32,716 nt of DNA from a gamma proteobacterium endosymbiont of Lamellibrachia anaximandri. GTDB taxonomy: Bacteria > Pseudomonadota > Gammaproteobacteria > Chromatiales > Chromatiaceae. The stretch's first letter is position 1, and each line of letters starts with the position of its first letter. Positions 7,663 to 17,500 of this stretch are shown one piece after another. A program made the position numbers and the translations under genes. Location of the stretch: contig JAESPD010000042.1 of assembly GCA_016756855.1 (NCBI GenBank), forward strand, positions 1 to 32,716, written 5' to 3'. Under the pieces are notes generated by a model. The model worked only from the letters and a program-made list of their open reading frames with translations. It was not told where the DNA came from and made no database searches.

Positions 7663-10600
7663 CTACTCCTTCTCTACGATGGTCTCCGTATCCGGCAGAT
7701 CACAGCTGGTTGCTTCTTGGTCATCCACTGCACAGAAGGCGTTGCCTGCAGATATGCACCCAAGCGGAATGACCGCCAGTGTCATCGGGATGCCGATGAT
7801 CGGGCCGAACAGTAGTGAGATTGCCATACCCTGGAAGATAGGGTCGAACAGGATGGCGAAGGCGCCGGCCATCATGGTGAGATCGGTTACCCAGATCGGG
7901 CGCATGCGGATCTGTCCTGCCATCATTACCGCCTCTTTGATGCTCACGCCGCGATGGACCTCATTTTTGGCGAAGTCCACCAGCAGGATCGACTTGCGCA
8001 CGCCGATACCGGCCAGGGCGATAAAGCCGATCATGGAGGTGGCGGTGAACTCTGCGCCCAGCAGCCAGTGTCCGGGGATGATGCCGATCAGAGTCAGCGG
8101 GATCGGCGCCATGATGATCACCGGCTGGATGAAGTTACCGAACTCCCATACCAGCAGGATATAGATCAACACCAGTGCCGCAGCGAAGGCAAGCCCGAGG
8201 TCGCGGAAGGTCTCATAGGTGATGATCCACTCGCCACTCCATTCGAAGCCGGAGACAGCATCGTCCTGCGGTGGCCCCGTCATGGTACCGCTGATCTGAA
8301 CCCCATCCCGGGTCTCATACTGTTTGAGTTGATCCTCCACCGCGAGCATGCCGTAGAGTGGCGCGCCGAGTCTGCCCTCCATCTCGCCCACCACATACTC
8401 CATGGGGCGCAGATCCTTGTGGTAGATGATCGGGTCTTCCGCTATCAGTTCAAATCTGCCCAGCTCGAAGAGTGGAATGGTCGTGCCCTCTCCTCCGGCG
8501 ATCGGCAGGTTGGCCAGTCGGTTCAGTTCGGCACGGGAGGCCAGCGGCAACTGTATGACCAGATAGGTCGGCTCCAGTTCGTGTCCCCGTTTCACGTCGC
8601 CCAGTTTGTAGCCGCCGAGGGCCATGTCCAGATTGCGGGTGATGGTCTTCACCTGCACGCCACGGCGGGTGGCTTTTTCGGTATCCACCGCAAAGTGCCA
8701 ACGTTGATAGTCATCGGCGATGTAGGAGTCGACGTCCACCAGATTGGGAGCCGCTTTGAACATCTCTATCAGATCTTTTGAGACGGTCTTGCGGGTGAGG
8801 TCATCCGGACCATAAACTTCTGCCACCACGGTCTGCAGCACCGGTGGGCCGGGGGGCATCTCGACCACCGAAATACGGGCATTCAGCTCCTGGGCAAAGG
8901 GTGTCAGCAGGCGCCGGGCCGCTTCGGCGATCTGGTGGCTGCTGCGCTTTCGGTCATCCTTGTCGATCAACATCACCTGAATGTCTGCCTGCCAGGGTTC
9001 CTGGCGCAGATAGTAGTGGCGCACCATGCCGTTGAAGTTGAACGGGGAGGCGGTGCCGATGTAAGTCTGCAGAGCGGTAACCTCAGGCATGCCCTTCAGG
9101 TGCCGGGCCAGCCGCTGGGTTACGTTGGCAGTGACCGGCAGTGCGGTACCTTCCGGCATGTTGATGACGACGTTGAATTCCGGTTTGTTGTCGAACGGCA
9201 ACATCTTTACCGTCACTGCTTTGAAATAGAAGAGGGAGCAGGCTGCGAAGAAGGCGATGACGATGCTGATCAGGAAGACCTTTGCCAGATGCCGGTTGTG
9301 AACCAGGGGTTCAATGATAGGCCGGTAGAGTTTTCCGATGGCGGCCTGGATCTTGCGTTCTTTTTCTTCCGCCCGCTTCAGTGCATCGAGTTTGGGTCGC
9401 ATCAGACGCGCGGTCCAGGGGGTGAACACAAAGGCAGCGAAGAGAGAGAAGATCATGGCCACCGATCCGAACAGGGGGATAGGAAACATATAGGGCCCCA
9501 TCATGCCGCTGACGAAACCCATCGGCAGCAGGGCGGAGAGGATCGTCAGGGTGGCGATGATTGTGGGATTGCCCACCTCGCGCACGGCATCTATTGCAAT
9601 CTCCTTACTGGTTGAATCGTCGTGCAGCCAGCGCCGGAAGATGTTCTCCACCACCACAGTGGCGTCGTCCACCAGGATGCCGATGGAGAAGATCAGGGCG
9701 AAAAGACTTACCCGGTTGATGGTGTAGCCCATTACCCAGGATGACCAGATGGTGACCAGGATGACCACCGGAATGATGGTGATGACCACCATCGCCGGGC
9801 GGCGGCCGATCAGCAGCCAGCTGAGAATACTCACTGCGATGGTGGCTTCAAGCAGGGCGATGAGCAGTTCGTTGACCTTGTCGTTGGCGGTCTTGCCGTA
9901 GTTGCGGGTGATCTCGGCGTTGACGTTGGTGGGGATCAGCCGGCCTTTGAGACGCTCCAATTTATCCAGCAGGGCATCAGCTACGGCGACACCGTTGGTT
10001 CCCTCTTTTTTTGCTACGGCGATGGTGACCGCGGCTGCGCCTTCAGTGTGAATTGCCTCATCGGGCAAGGCGGTGCCACTGATGAAGCTGACCATGCGTT
10101 GGGTCTCTTCTGCGTCATCGAACACATTCGCCACATCATGGACATAGACGGGTTTGCCGAAATGGCTGCCTACCACCAGTTTTGCCACATCTGCGGCATT
10201 TTTGAGGAATTGACCGGCGGTGACTCTATAGTGAGTATCGCTGATCTCCAACGAGCCGGAGCTCTGCTCGATGTTGGCGGTGCGGATCGTGTTGGCCACT
10301 GAGTCCATGCTGATGCCGTGACCCGCAAGCCGCTCCGGCAGTACCTCGATGCGTACCTGACGCGCCTGTCCGCCGACTACGAAACCCTGTCCCGTATCGG
10401 GCACCTCCTTCAGACGCTGCAGTACATCGAAGGCGAGGGCGCGCAGATTGACGCCCCTCATCTCCTCAGACCAGAGGGTGACGGTGATTACCGGAACGTC
10501 ATCGATGCCTTTGGGTTTTACCAGCGGCATCGCCACGCCGGGGGGCATCTTGTCGAGGTTTGACTGAATCTTGTCATGCACCTTGACGATAGAGGGGCCG

Positions 10601-10995
10601 AGCTTCTCCCCGACCTTGAATCGGACGGTGACGATGGCCCGCTCACGCTCACTGGCGGAGTAGATATGCTTGGTGCCGGGGATCTCGCTCATCATGCGTT
10701 CCAGCGGATCGGTGGCCAGGCTGGCGACCTGATCCGATGAGGCGCCGGGGTAACTGACGAAGACATCGATCATCGGCACCAGGATCTCGGGATCCTCCTG
10801 CCGCGGCGTGAAGATCAGGCCCAGGATGCCGATGAAGAGGCAGGCAAGCAGAAACAGGGGGGAGAGGGGGGAGTCGATGAATGTGCGGGCGATGTTTCCC
10901 GCCGTACCCAGTGGCAGCTCAACCTTATGGGGTAGCGCGGCATGATCGAGAGCCGGTCGACGTGATCGAAATCTGGGCGATGTTTTTTTTGTCAT
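7663..10995 (-). CDS. RND-family efflux permease (AcrB/AcrD/AcrF-like)
   Basis: This inner-membrane proton-driven exporter of about 1,110 residues has a normal RND length. The first membrane helix (LSPLFLLACLFIGILGLIF) is followed by a large periplasmic domain, then membrane helices with the proton-relay aspartate pair in FSIGILVDDATVVVENIFRR. A second periplasmic domain precedes the second helix bundle, with the signature IGVRKSILLVDFAKNEVHRG...RPIWVTDLTMM. The frame extends to a GTG at 11028, but ATG at 10995 (MTKKTSPRFRSRR) is preferred because GGAA lies upstream. No periplasmic adaptor or outer-membrane channel gene adjoins it, so its partners are elsewhere or just outside. Substrate class is unclear. 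It is divergent from the pentapeptide gene. Confidence 0.92.
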   Translation of the reverse strand: MTKKTSPRFRSRRPALDHAALPHKVELPLGTAGNIARTFIDSPLSPLFLLACLFIGILGLIFTPRQEDPEILVPMIDVFVSYPGASSDQVASLATDPLERMMSEIPGTKHIYSASERERAIVTVRFKVGEKLGPSIVKVHDKIQSNLDKMPPGVAMPLVKPKGIDDVPVITVTLWSEEMRGVNLRALAFDVLQRLKEVPDTGQGFVVGGQARQVRIEVLPERLAGHGISMDSVANTIRTANIEQSSGSLEISDTHYRVTAGQFLKNAADVAKLVVGSHFGKPVYVHDVANVFDDAEETQRMVSFISGTALPDEAIHTEGAAAVTIAVAKKEGTNGVAVADALLDKLERLKGRLIPTNVNAEITRNYGKTANDKVNELLIALLEATIAVSILSWLLIGRRPAMVVITIIPVVILVTIWSSWVMGYTINRVSLFALIFSIGILVDDATVVVENIFRRWLHDDSTSKEIAIDAVREVGNPTIIATLTILSALLPMGFVSGMMGPYMFPIPLFGSVAMIFSLFAAFVFTPWTARLMRPKLDALKRAEEKERKIQAAIGKLYRPIIEPLVHNRHLAKVFLISIVIAFFAACSLFYFKAVTVKMLPFDNKPEFNVVINMPEGTALPVTANVTQRLARHLKGMPEVTALQTYIGTASPFNFNGMVRHYYLRQEPWQADIQVMLIDKDDRKRSSHQIAEAARRLLTPFAQELNARISVVEMPPGPPVLQTVVAEVYGPDDLTRKTVSKDLIEMFKAAPNLVDVDSYIADDYQRWHFAVDTEKATRRGVQVKTITRNLDMALGGYKLGDVKRGHELEPTYLVIQLPLASRAELNRLANLPIAGGEGTTIPLFELGRFELIAEDPIIYHKDLRPMEYVVGEMEGRLGAPLYGMLAVEDQLKQYETRDGVQISGTMTGPPQDDAVSGFEWSGEWIITYETFRDLGLAFAAALVLIYILLVWEFGNFIQPVIIMAPIPLTLIGIIPGHWLLGAEFTATSMIGFIALAGIGVRKSILLVDFAKNEVHRGVSIKEAVMMAGQIRMRPIWVTDLTMMAGAFAILFDPIFQGMAISLLFGPIIGIPMTLAVIPLGCISAGNAFCAVDDQEATSCDLPDTETIVEKE

Positions 10996-11041
10996 TGACG
11001 GATTTCCACAGACTGCGAAAAAACGCACTATCTACGAGAAA

Positions 11042-11080
11042 GTATAGTTGTTGACAACCTTCTTCTGTTGATCATGATCA
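11042..11080. promoter_or_regulatory. Divergent promoter/operator region between RND and pentapeptide genes
   Basis: The 149-nt gap between the two divergent starts holds a TTGACA -35-like hexamer on the plus strand (11051-11056). On the minus strand there is a TATACT -10-like hexamer (11042-11047). Two palindromes are present: GTTGT-TG-ACAAC (11047-11058) overlapping the -35, and the perfect TGATCATGATCA (11069-11080). This arrangement would suit a shared operator for a local repressor, but no regulator gene is adjacent. The -10 for the rightward promoter is weak. Confidence 0.35.
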
Positions 11081-11147
11081 TCTTGGATGGATAAAGTCTT
11101 CCAGAGGGTAGAGGCTGGGACTATGCTTCCAATTAGGAAAAACAGTG

Positions 11148-12026
11148 ATGCGGCAAAAAATGGAGAAAAAAATGCTGGAAATCAAAAATAAAGTGTCGGG
11201 AGAAGTGATTGCCAGTCTCGAACTCGAAACGCTGGTCGGTGCAGACCTGCGGGAGATGGATCTGGAGGCGGCAGATCTGAGAAACAGGGATCTGCGGGGT
11301 GCGCGATTCAACTCTGCTGAATTGATCGATGCTGATCTGAGTGGCGCCAATCTGCAGGGTGCAACATTCAATAATGCACATCTGAGTGGCGCGAGTCTGA
11401 AGGACGCAAATCTGGTTCAGGCGCGTTTCGGCAGTAATGTTCGCGCCAATGCGGCGGTGCTGGAAGGGGCGGATCTCACCGGCGCCGATCTGAGAGGTGC
11501 TGACTTGCGCAACGGGATGTTTCGCGGGGCCAACCTGTCAGGTGCCGACCTGAGCCGTGCGGACATGTGTGATGCCGATTTTCAGGAGGCCAATCTATCA
11601 GGCAGCGTGGCCCATGATGCGCTCTTCATCAAGGCCAATCTTCGCCGGGCTGATCTCTCCAATGCCGATTTCAGGGATGCCCATCTGAACGACACCAACC
11701 TGATCAAAGCCGATCTCAGTGGGATCAACCTCGAAAGTCAGCAACCGGACGGTTTCAGCGCCATCAATCTGGCGAATCTGGAAGGGGCCAACCTGAGTGG
11801 CGCCCGTCTGCGCAATATCTCCGCCGAAGACTGTGTGATGAGAAACGTCAATCTCTCCGGCGCCGATCTCTCTCATGCAGTGATGGGGGGCACCGTGATG
11901 CGCAGTGCCGATGTCACGAATACCAACTTCGAGGGCGTCGAACTGGCCTCGGTGACCATGGACTTCTCCAACTTTTCCAAGGCGCTGAATGCGGATATTC
12001 CGTCGTATAAGCAGAACCTTAGGTGA
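11148..12026 (+). CDS. Pentapeptide-repeat protein
   Basis: This protein of about 292 aa is composed almost entirely of A(D/N)LxX pentapeptides from about residue 28 to 285, for example ADLREMDLEAADLRNRDLRG and GADLTGADLRGADLRNG. Such repeats fold as a right-handed quadrilateral beta-helix. Some family members mimic DNA and protect gyrase, but most have no known role, and nothing here identifies one. There is no signal peptide, so it is probably cytosolic. The start is uncertain: GTG 11145, ATG 11148 (AGGA about 9 nt upstream) and ATG 11172 (GGAGA 5 nt upstream) are all possible. It is divergent from the RND permease, hinting at shared control. Confidence 0.9.
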   Translation: MRQKMEKKMLEIKNKVSGEVIASLELETLVGADLREMDLEAADLRNRDLRGARFNSAELIDADLSGANLQGATFNNAHLSGASLKDANLVQARFGSNVRANAAVLEGADLTGADLRGADLRNGMFRGANLSGADLSRADMCDADFQEANLSGSVAHDALFIKANLRRADLSNADFRDAHLNDTNLIKADLSGINLESQQPDGFSAINLANLEGANLSGARLRNISAEDCVMRNVNLSGADLSHAVMGGTVMRSADVTNTNFEGVELASVTMDFSNFSKALNADIPSYKQNLR

Positions 12027-12033
12027 AAAAATA

Positions 12034-12311
12034 TAGGTTAAAGGCGAAAGGTTAAAGGCGTTCGTACCAGAGGATAGGCAGGGCCTTGTCGCTACTGCTT
12101 TCTGAGAGATAGCGATTTCTTTCCAAGAACTCCGAATGCGTAGGCCCGATCAAGCGCAGCGGATCGGGCATTGAGGCATTGAGAACGATTGAGGTTGCCG
12201 GTTCCGCTGCGCTTGAACCGTCCTACATCTTCCCACTGGCAGCAGCGACGCAGCACGGCATCTCCTGTGGCATGGTCTCCTTTAGTTTTTTACCTTTCGC
12301 CTTTAACCTTT
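12034..12311. repeat. Composite nested palindrome with internal REP pair
   Basis: The outer arms are the 18-nt AGGTTAAAGGCGAAAGGT at 12035-12052 and its exact reverse complement at about 12292-12309. Inside lie two REP-like units facing each other: 12140-12171 (GTAGGCCCGATCAAGCGCAG then CGGATCGGGC) and 12196-12226 (GCCGGTTCCGCTGCGCTTGAACCG then TCCTAC). The whole 280-nt block lies between the pentapeptide and PEP-CTERM genes. It contains only short, unconvincing reading frames. The nested symmetry suggests a non-autonomous mobile or BIME-type element rather than a gene. Confidence 0.65.
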
Positions 12312-12432
12312 CTTTTTATGTCGGAATATTTTACAAATTCTGCTTTTGGCTGGAGACGGGATGGGATAAATAATCCTAATTCGTATCAAATTATTAAAAA
12401 ATACAAGAAGTTAAGCGTGTGTCGAAAATATC

Positions 12433-12448
12433 TGGTTCAAATCTTGCT
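12433..12448 (+). promoter_or_regulatory. Sigma-54 (-24/-12) promoter for the PEP-CTERM gene
   Basis: TGGTTC-AAATC-TTGCT shows the invariant GG and GC dinucleotides separated by exactly 10 nt, close to the consensus TGGCAC-N5-TTGCW. A start about 12 nt downstream would give a leader of about 45 nt before the ATG at 12505. In PEP-CTERM-bearing bacteria these exoprotein genes are known to be controlled by sigma-54 with the PrsK/PrsR two-component system, which fits the gene that follows. No PrsK/PrsR genes are in this window. Confidence 0.6.
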
Positions 12449-12504
12449 GTGAATTTATTATCTGTATAAAACATTTATATCCAGCGTCGGGAGGCGAAAG
12501 TAAG

Positions 12505-13260
12505 ATGATGAAACGTAGATTTTCCGCATGGATTCTGGCTTCGGTCCTGGGGTTGACCGCCTTTTCAGCCCATGCCGGTACCATTGATCTGAAAGATTTC
12601 GCTTTCAATGTCGACGGGACTTTTAGTGCTGCCGCCGTGCCTGCCGGCGTTGATGTCAGTGCATTCAACATGACGACGGGGCTGGGCATCATTACGGCAA
12701 CCATTACCGGAACCGGCGATCATTTCTTCGGTGGCTGGTTTGACCATGAGATCGACCAGGCGATCAATACTCCCTTCAACGAAACCGGCGCGGCTCATGG
12801 TGTACTGGTGGCTGGCCAGTCTTGGGAGATCGATGAGCCTGGGTTCGGGTCATCCAACAATGGATCTGCAGGTGTGCCATATTTCGGTGATATCTACTGG
12901 AACATAGAGAACAGTTACAGTCCGTCGTACCCGGGGGAAGTGTTTCTGGATGATCAGGTGTTCTATGATTGGGTCGATGATCAAATCCTGACACCGCCGG
13001 ATGACGTCTCCATGGCAATGGGTTGGGAATTCACCCTTGCTGACACAGAGCAGATGCTCATCGAGCTGGTGCTGAGCGACACTGCACCTTTGAGCGGTTT
13101 TTATCTCTCGCAATCGGATGATACTTCCCCGGATCAGATCTTTTTCTCCGGATCTCTGATTAGGTCATCGATTCCAGCTCCAGAGCCTTCGGCTCTCCTG
13201 TTGTTTGGCGCCGGTCTCCTTGGGTTGGGCAGCATTCGTCGCCGCAAGCATACTGCCTGA
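12505..13260 (+). CDS. PEP-CTERM sorting domain exoprotein
   Basis: This 251-aa secreted protein has an N-terminal signal peptide (MMKRRFSAWILASVLGLTAFSAHA, cleavage after AHA). A central low-complexity beta-rich domain of unknown function, rich in D, G, S and T, follows. The C-terminal PEP-CTERM signal reads PAPEPSALLLFGAGLLGLG then a basic cluster RRRKH. Exosortase (EpsH/XrtA type) would recognise this tripartite tail and attach or process the protein at the cell surface, usually together with exopolysaccharide. GGGAGG at 12489-12494 is a strong ribosome site. No exosortase is in the window. The central domain has no family I recognise. Confidence 0.93.
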   Translation: MMKRRFSAWILASVLGLTAFSAHAGTIDLKDFAFNVDGTFSAAAVPAGVDVSAFNMTTGLGIITATITGTGDHFFGGWFDHEIDQAINTPFNETGAAHGVLVAGQSWEIDEPGFGSSNNGSAGVPYFGDIYWNIENSYSPSYPGEVFLDDQVFYDWVDDQILTPPDDVSMAMGWEFTLADTEQMLIELVLSDTAPLSGFYLSQSDDTSPDQIFFSGSLIRSSIPAPEPSALLLFGAGLLGLGSIRRRKHTA

Positions 13261-13284
13261 ACCCTCTTTCGAGGTCCCCCTTGC

Positions 13285-13308
13285 ACGGAGCGGCAAACGC
13301 CGCTCCGT
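13285..13308 (+). terminator. Strong hairpin, probable terminator of the PEP-CTERM gene
   Basis: A perfect 10-bp stem ACGGAGCGGC / GCCGCTCCGT closes an AAAC loop 24 nt after the stop codon. The downstream sequence CGTTGATTT is only weakly T-rich, so it could be an imperfect intrinsic terminator or an mRNA-stabilising 3' hairpin. It separates the PEP-CTERM gene from the lipoprotein gene. Confidence 0.6.
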
Positions 13309-13363
13309 CGTTGATTTCCAGCCAGATTACTCTTCGCTACAACTGCAAAAAGAGGACTCTTCG

Positions 13364-13753
13364 GTGAAAAAAGCCAGACTCCCCGTCATCTGTTTTTTGA
13401 CCTTTTTCCTTTCTGCCTGCGGGGAGGAGCCATCAGAGGATACGTCTCAGCTACCGGCAGAGTCCGCTGCACCGATGATACGAAATGTGCCGGATCCTGC
13501 CATGGAGAGGGCGAGAGAGGAAAGAGAGGATTCTGCCGGGGAGGCAGCGGAGGTTGAGGCGGAATCTGCTGTCCCCACAGAACCGATAAAGTTCACTGTC
13601 GATACGGAAGGACGCAGGGTCTTCCTGCCGGGAAAGGGCTGGCTGTCGTCGTCGGAGTTCTGGGACATCTACTACAATCGTCCCGGGGAGCTGCCGGGTG
13701 ATATCGATCACCAGGCACTGCACTCGCTTCGCGCTGCAGAACAGGCGGAATAG
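13364..13753 (+). CDS. Small predicted lipoprotein
   Basis: This 129-aa protein starts MKKARLPVICFLTFFLSACG: a basic n-region, a hydrophobic core and the lipobox LSAC with acylated C19. A charged, Glu/Ala-rich low-complexity linker (about 20-75) leads to a short C-terminal region with TEGRRVFLPGKGWLSSSEFWDIYYNRPGEL, which I do not recognise as a known family. The start is GTG at 13364, with AGAGGA at 13351-13356. The open frame runs further upstream, to 13205, but that extension overlaps the PEP-CTERM gene and would bury the signal peptide, so it is rejected. It may be a periplasmic or outer-membrane accessory to the upstream gene. Confidence 0.75.
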   Translation: MKKARLPVICFLTFFLSACGEEPSEDTSQLPAESAAPMIRNVPDPAMERAREEREDSAGEAAEVEAESAVPTEPIKFTVDTEGRRVFLPGKGWLSSSEFWDIYYNRPGELPGDIDHQALHSLRAAEQAE

Positions 13754-14564
13754 CTCAACAGGTGCGGTGCCCGCCGCTCTAATATTGGCCTGCCCTTCAA
13801 GGGAACCCCATTCTTTTGTAAGGAATTCCGACACCATTGGCTGGAATCTCCTGCTTAATCGGAAAAAAACTTCAAATGCACATAATCGATAGAAAAATAA
13901 ATAAAAAAATATTTTTTTGTGCCGGGGTTAATACTTCTTTATTGATGCATGTCAACAGATTGTGTTTTTTATCCTGCCTGATTAGTCATCTAACGATTAA
14001 TAGTGTGTGGAAAACTGTAAATTTTTCCGACACTCTTTCTTTTCCTCTAATCCCTCAATTAATTTACATACAAAAACAAGGTGTTATCCAGGACTGTCTT
14101 TCTCAGGCTGAGACTGGAATGGGATTCGTTGCCTTCGTCCGAAAAATCGATGAGTCTTTTTTGGCTCGGCGAACGATTGAGAGACTACTTCCTAACCATC
14201 AGAAAAGCCTACAAAAAACAATGTTATTGGCTGTGTCTATATCAGTCAGCCAAGATTCTATGGTTGGCGGCACAATGTTTGCCTATAAACCTATAGAGGG
14301 CGGTGAATAGTTGAGTGAGTGAGCCGTAATGTCTTCCTCGCTGAAAAACAGATAGGGAAAATAGTAGAAAAGGAGTTCTCAGTGGGCGGCTCCTCCGTTT
14401 TTGCTCGGCAGGATCGAGCAAGTGCTGGATTGGCACATGGGGAGGTAATATCTGATGAGTGTTGTGTACGGCGACTGTGTATCGGACACTAATTCTTCGC
14501 TGCCCGATGTCGTTCAGCTGAATCCATTCAGCTGAATCGCTGCTTCGAGTTGAGGGCTTGAGCA
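13754..14564. other. 811-nt AT-rich intergenic region without a convincing gene
   Basis: From about 13850 to 14330 the base composition turns clearly AT-rich compared with the flanking genes. Two overlapping plus-strand frames (13837-14310 and 14081-14296) are open but lack good ribosome sites and recognisable motifs, so I do not call them. A hairpin TTGCTCG / CGAGCAA lies at 14401-14421. Two copies of the palindrome TTCAGCTGAA (14513-14522 and 14527-14536) lie 14 bp apart just before the RHS gene. The stretch probably holds the promoter of the giant gene and may mark an insertion boundary. Confidence 0.5.
14513..14536 (+). promoter_or_regulatory. Tandem palindromes upstream of the RHS gene
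   Basis: Two identical 10-bp palindromes TTCAGCTGAA (14513-14522 and 14527-14536) are spaced 14 bp start to start, ending 28 nt before the GTG at 14565. The second extends to ATTCAGCTGAAT. They could be paired operator half-sites or form a short RNA structure in the leader. No binding protein is identified. Confidence 0.35.
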
Positions 14565-17500
14565 GTGCGGCGCCTACAGAAAAGTTGGCAGGACTGGCGT
14601 AAAGACGCCGGAGGTTCCGTCCGGAGAATCACATCGAACTCTCTGGGGGCGGTGTATCTGTTTATCTTTTTTCTCCTCACCTGCTCCATCGTCTCCCCTG
14701 CCTTCTCCGCTTTCACCGACCAAACCGCGTTACGCCTGCCTGCGGCAACGGACAACAGTTACAGCCAAACTGTCGCTGATATTGATGGTGACGGTGATTC
14801 CGATCTTCTTGTAAACAACAGTGGCCAGAGCCGTCTGCTTATCAACGATGGTAGCGGTGTTTTTGATGACCAGACCGGTGCCCGCCTGCCTGTCCTTGAC
14901 AATACCCTGATAGACGCCGATTTTGGCGACGTGGATGGAGACAACGACCTGGATCTGGCACTGGCCAGCGTCTTTGGACAAAACAGGGTTTTCATCAATA
15001 ACGGCACAGGGATATTCTCCGATGAGAGCCTCTCACGCCTGCCCTTCGATGCCGCACAGAGCATGGCAGTCAAGCTTCGGGATCTGGATGGGGATAACGA
15101 TCTGGATATGGTGGTGGCCAACAGGGATGGCCGGAATCGGATCCTGATCAATGACGGTAGCGGGAATTTTGCCGATGAATCCACGCTGCGGCTTCCCACA
15201 GACACTGATCCCAGTTTTGACCTGGAGGTCGCGGATCTGAACGGGGATGGCACGCCAGACCTCCTGATCGCGAATCAGGGCACCCAAAATCGTTTGTTGG
15301 TGAATAATGGGTTAGGGGTTTTCAGTGATGAGACCGCCCTCCGCCTGCCCGGGTCACCGGCAACGAGTCTCGATGCCCTGATTACCGATATCGATGCCGA
15401 CGGGGATCCGGATCTGGTTCTCGCCAGCGGGGGAGAAGGTCTTCGCCTGCTGATTAACAACGGTAGTGGTATTTTCAGCGATGAGAGCGGCGCGCGTCTG
15501 CCCGCTTTGATCGACTATGTGGTCAAGGTCAATGTGGCCGACGTCGATTATGATGGTGATGACGACCTGATCATGGCCAACCTGGGCCAGGATCGTCTGC
15601 TTTTGAACGATGGTGTCGGCGTGTTCAGCGACGGTACCGGCGCACAACTGCCGGTTGATACCAGTCGTACCTTCAGTCTGCTGCCCCAGGATGTGGAAAA
15701 CGATTTCGACGCCGATCTGCAACAGGCCATACCTCAGGGTCAGAACCGTCTGCTCATCAATGAGATCCCCTTCCCGCGGACCCGCATCACCATTTCCCCG
15801 GACTATATCGAGGCGGGCGATACGGTAACCGTTACCGAGCAGACCTTCGATGAGGACGGCGTCGTCTCGGTTGTCCTCACCATCAATGGGGTACCGGTAC
15901 CGCTGGTTGGTGGGGTCGGCACCTATGTGCCCCCCACCGCTGGGGATTACACCGCCCTGGTCACATCCGAGGATTCGTTGGGCAATGTCGGCACCCGCAG
16001 CAGGCAATTCACGGTCCTGACACCGGATACCACAGACCCGACGGTCTCGACGACCGCCACGCCCGCCATGGTACTGCAGGGGCAGCCCGTGGCGGTTCAC
16101 GTCGAGGCGACGGATGATCGTGGCGTGGTCGATCTTGGCCTGAACGTGGATGGGACACCCCAGCCCATCGATATCAATGGCGATGCAACTTATGTGAGCA
16201 TCGTCATTGGTCTCCACAACGCAGTGGGTACGGCCCAGGATGCGGCCGGCAACGAGGGCACCGATACTGCGGTCATCAATGTCGAAGCCGATGCCGAGGC
16301 GCCCACGGTAGGCGTAACCGCACTGCCCGACCCGGTTGACCTGCTCAATCCGGTCACCATCAGTGTCAACGCTGCTGACAATGTTGCAGTCAGCGAGCGC
16401 ACCGCAAGGGTAACCGGACCTGGCGACCCCGGCGGGCTCGATTTGGCGTTGGATGCCGCCGGTGAGGCAACCTATATTGCCTACCAGCCAGGCACCTATG
16501 TAGTGGATGCCAGTGCCAGTGATCCTGCCGGGAACATCTCAACCAGCAGCACCAGCTTCGAGGCAGTGGGCGTACCCGATGCCACGCCGCCCACGGTCAC
16601 GCTGGTTATCGATCCCTACACAGTGGCCTTGGGTGACCCGGTCACGCTCACGGTTATCGCTACGGATGACGTGGGTGTTGCAGAGAGAACCCTTGAGATC
16701 AATGGAACGCCGGTTCCACTCGATGCCGGCGGTAGCGCCGTCTATACACCGCCTGTGTACGGCACCTATAACGCTGTGGCTATGGCACGGGATGCCACGG
16801 GTAATGAATCGACAGCCATGGACTCATTCCAGGCGGTGGATCCGGCCTCAGATACCACGGCGCCGGTAGTGACGATCAGCTCGCCTGCCGAGGATGAGCC
16901 GCTCAGTGGATTCGTCAACATCGACGGTACCGTCGATGACGAAACGCTGGTGGAGTACACGCTGGCCTGGGCACCGTTGGAAAGCACCGACTTTACCCTC
17001 TTCCATACGGGTAACAGTACGGTGACCGACGGCAATCTCGGTGTACTCGATACCACCATGATGGAGGCGGGCTTCTATCAGGTTAGGGTTACCGCGACCG
17101 ATATCAACGGTCTGACCACCACCCTGCTGCATGAGCTCAACGTCACTGCAGAGTTCCAGCTTGGTCTCTTCTCCGTCAACTACCAGGATAAGAACCTCAC
17201 TGTGGGACGCTTCCCGATCACGGTGAACCGGACCTACGACAGCCGTCGGCGCAACATCCCGGGTGATTTCGGTTACGGCTGGTACCTGACACTGACCCAG
17301 GCTGAGTTGGTCGCCAACCGGCCGGCGGGCGAGGCGTGGAACCAAAGCAGCGGTGGTGGATGGTTCCCCACCTACTATCTGACGCCGACCCGGCCGCATC
17401 TGGTCACGATCAAGTTCGGTGAGGACGAGAAATATCAGTTCAGTGCTCGTCCGAACCCGGATCAGCAGCAGCTGGTGCCCATAGAGTTCCTGAACAGCAT

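Noticed and set aside
13205-13363. Upstream extension of the lipoprotein frame
   Set aside because: It would overlap the PEP-CTERM gene and put the lipobox signal peptide in the middle of the protein. GTG 13364 with AGAGGA is better.
13837-14310. 157-codon plus-strand open frame in the AT-rich gap
   Set aside because: It has no clear ribosome site, no recognised motif, and is overlapped by another open frame. Kept only as a note in the intergenic entry.
14431-14446. TGGCAC before the RHS gene as a sigma-54 promoter
   Set aside because: The -24 half is perfect, but the GC dinucleotide expected 10 nt after GG is absent (GG instead).
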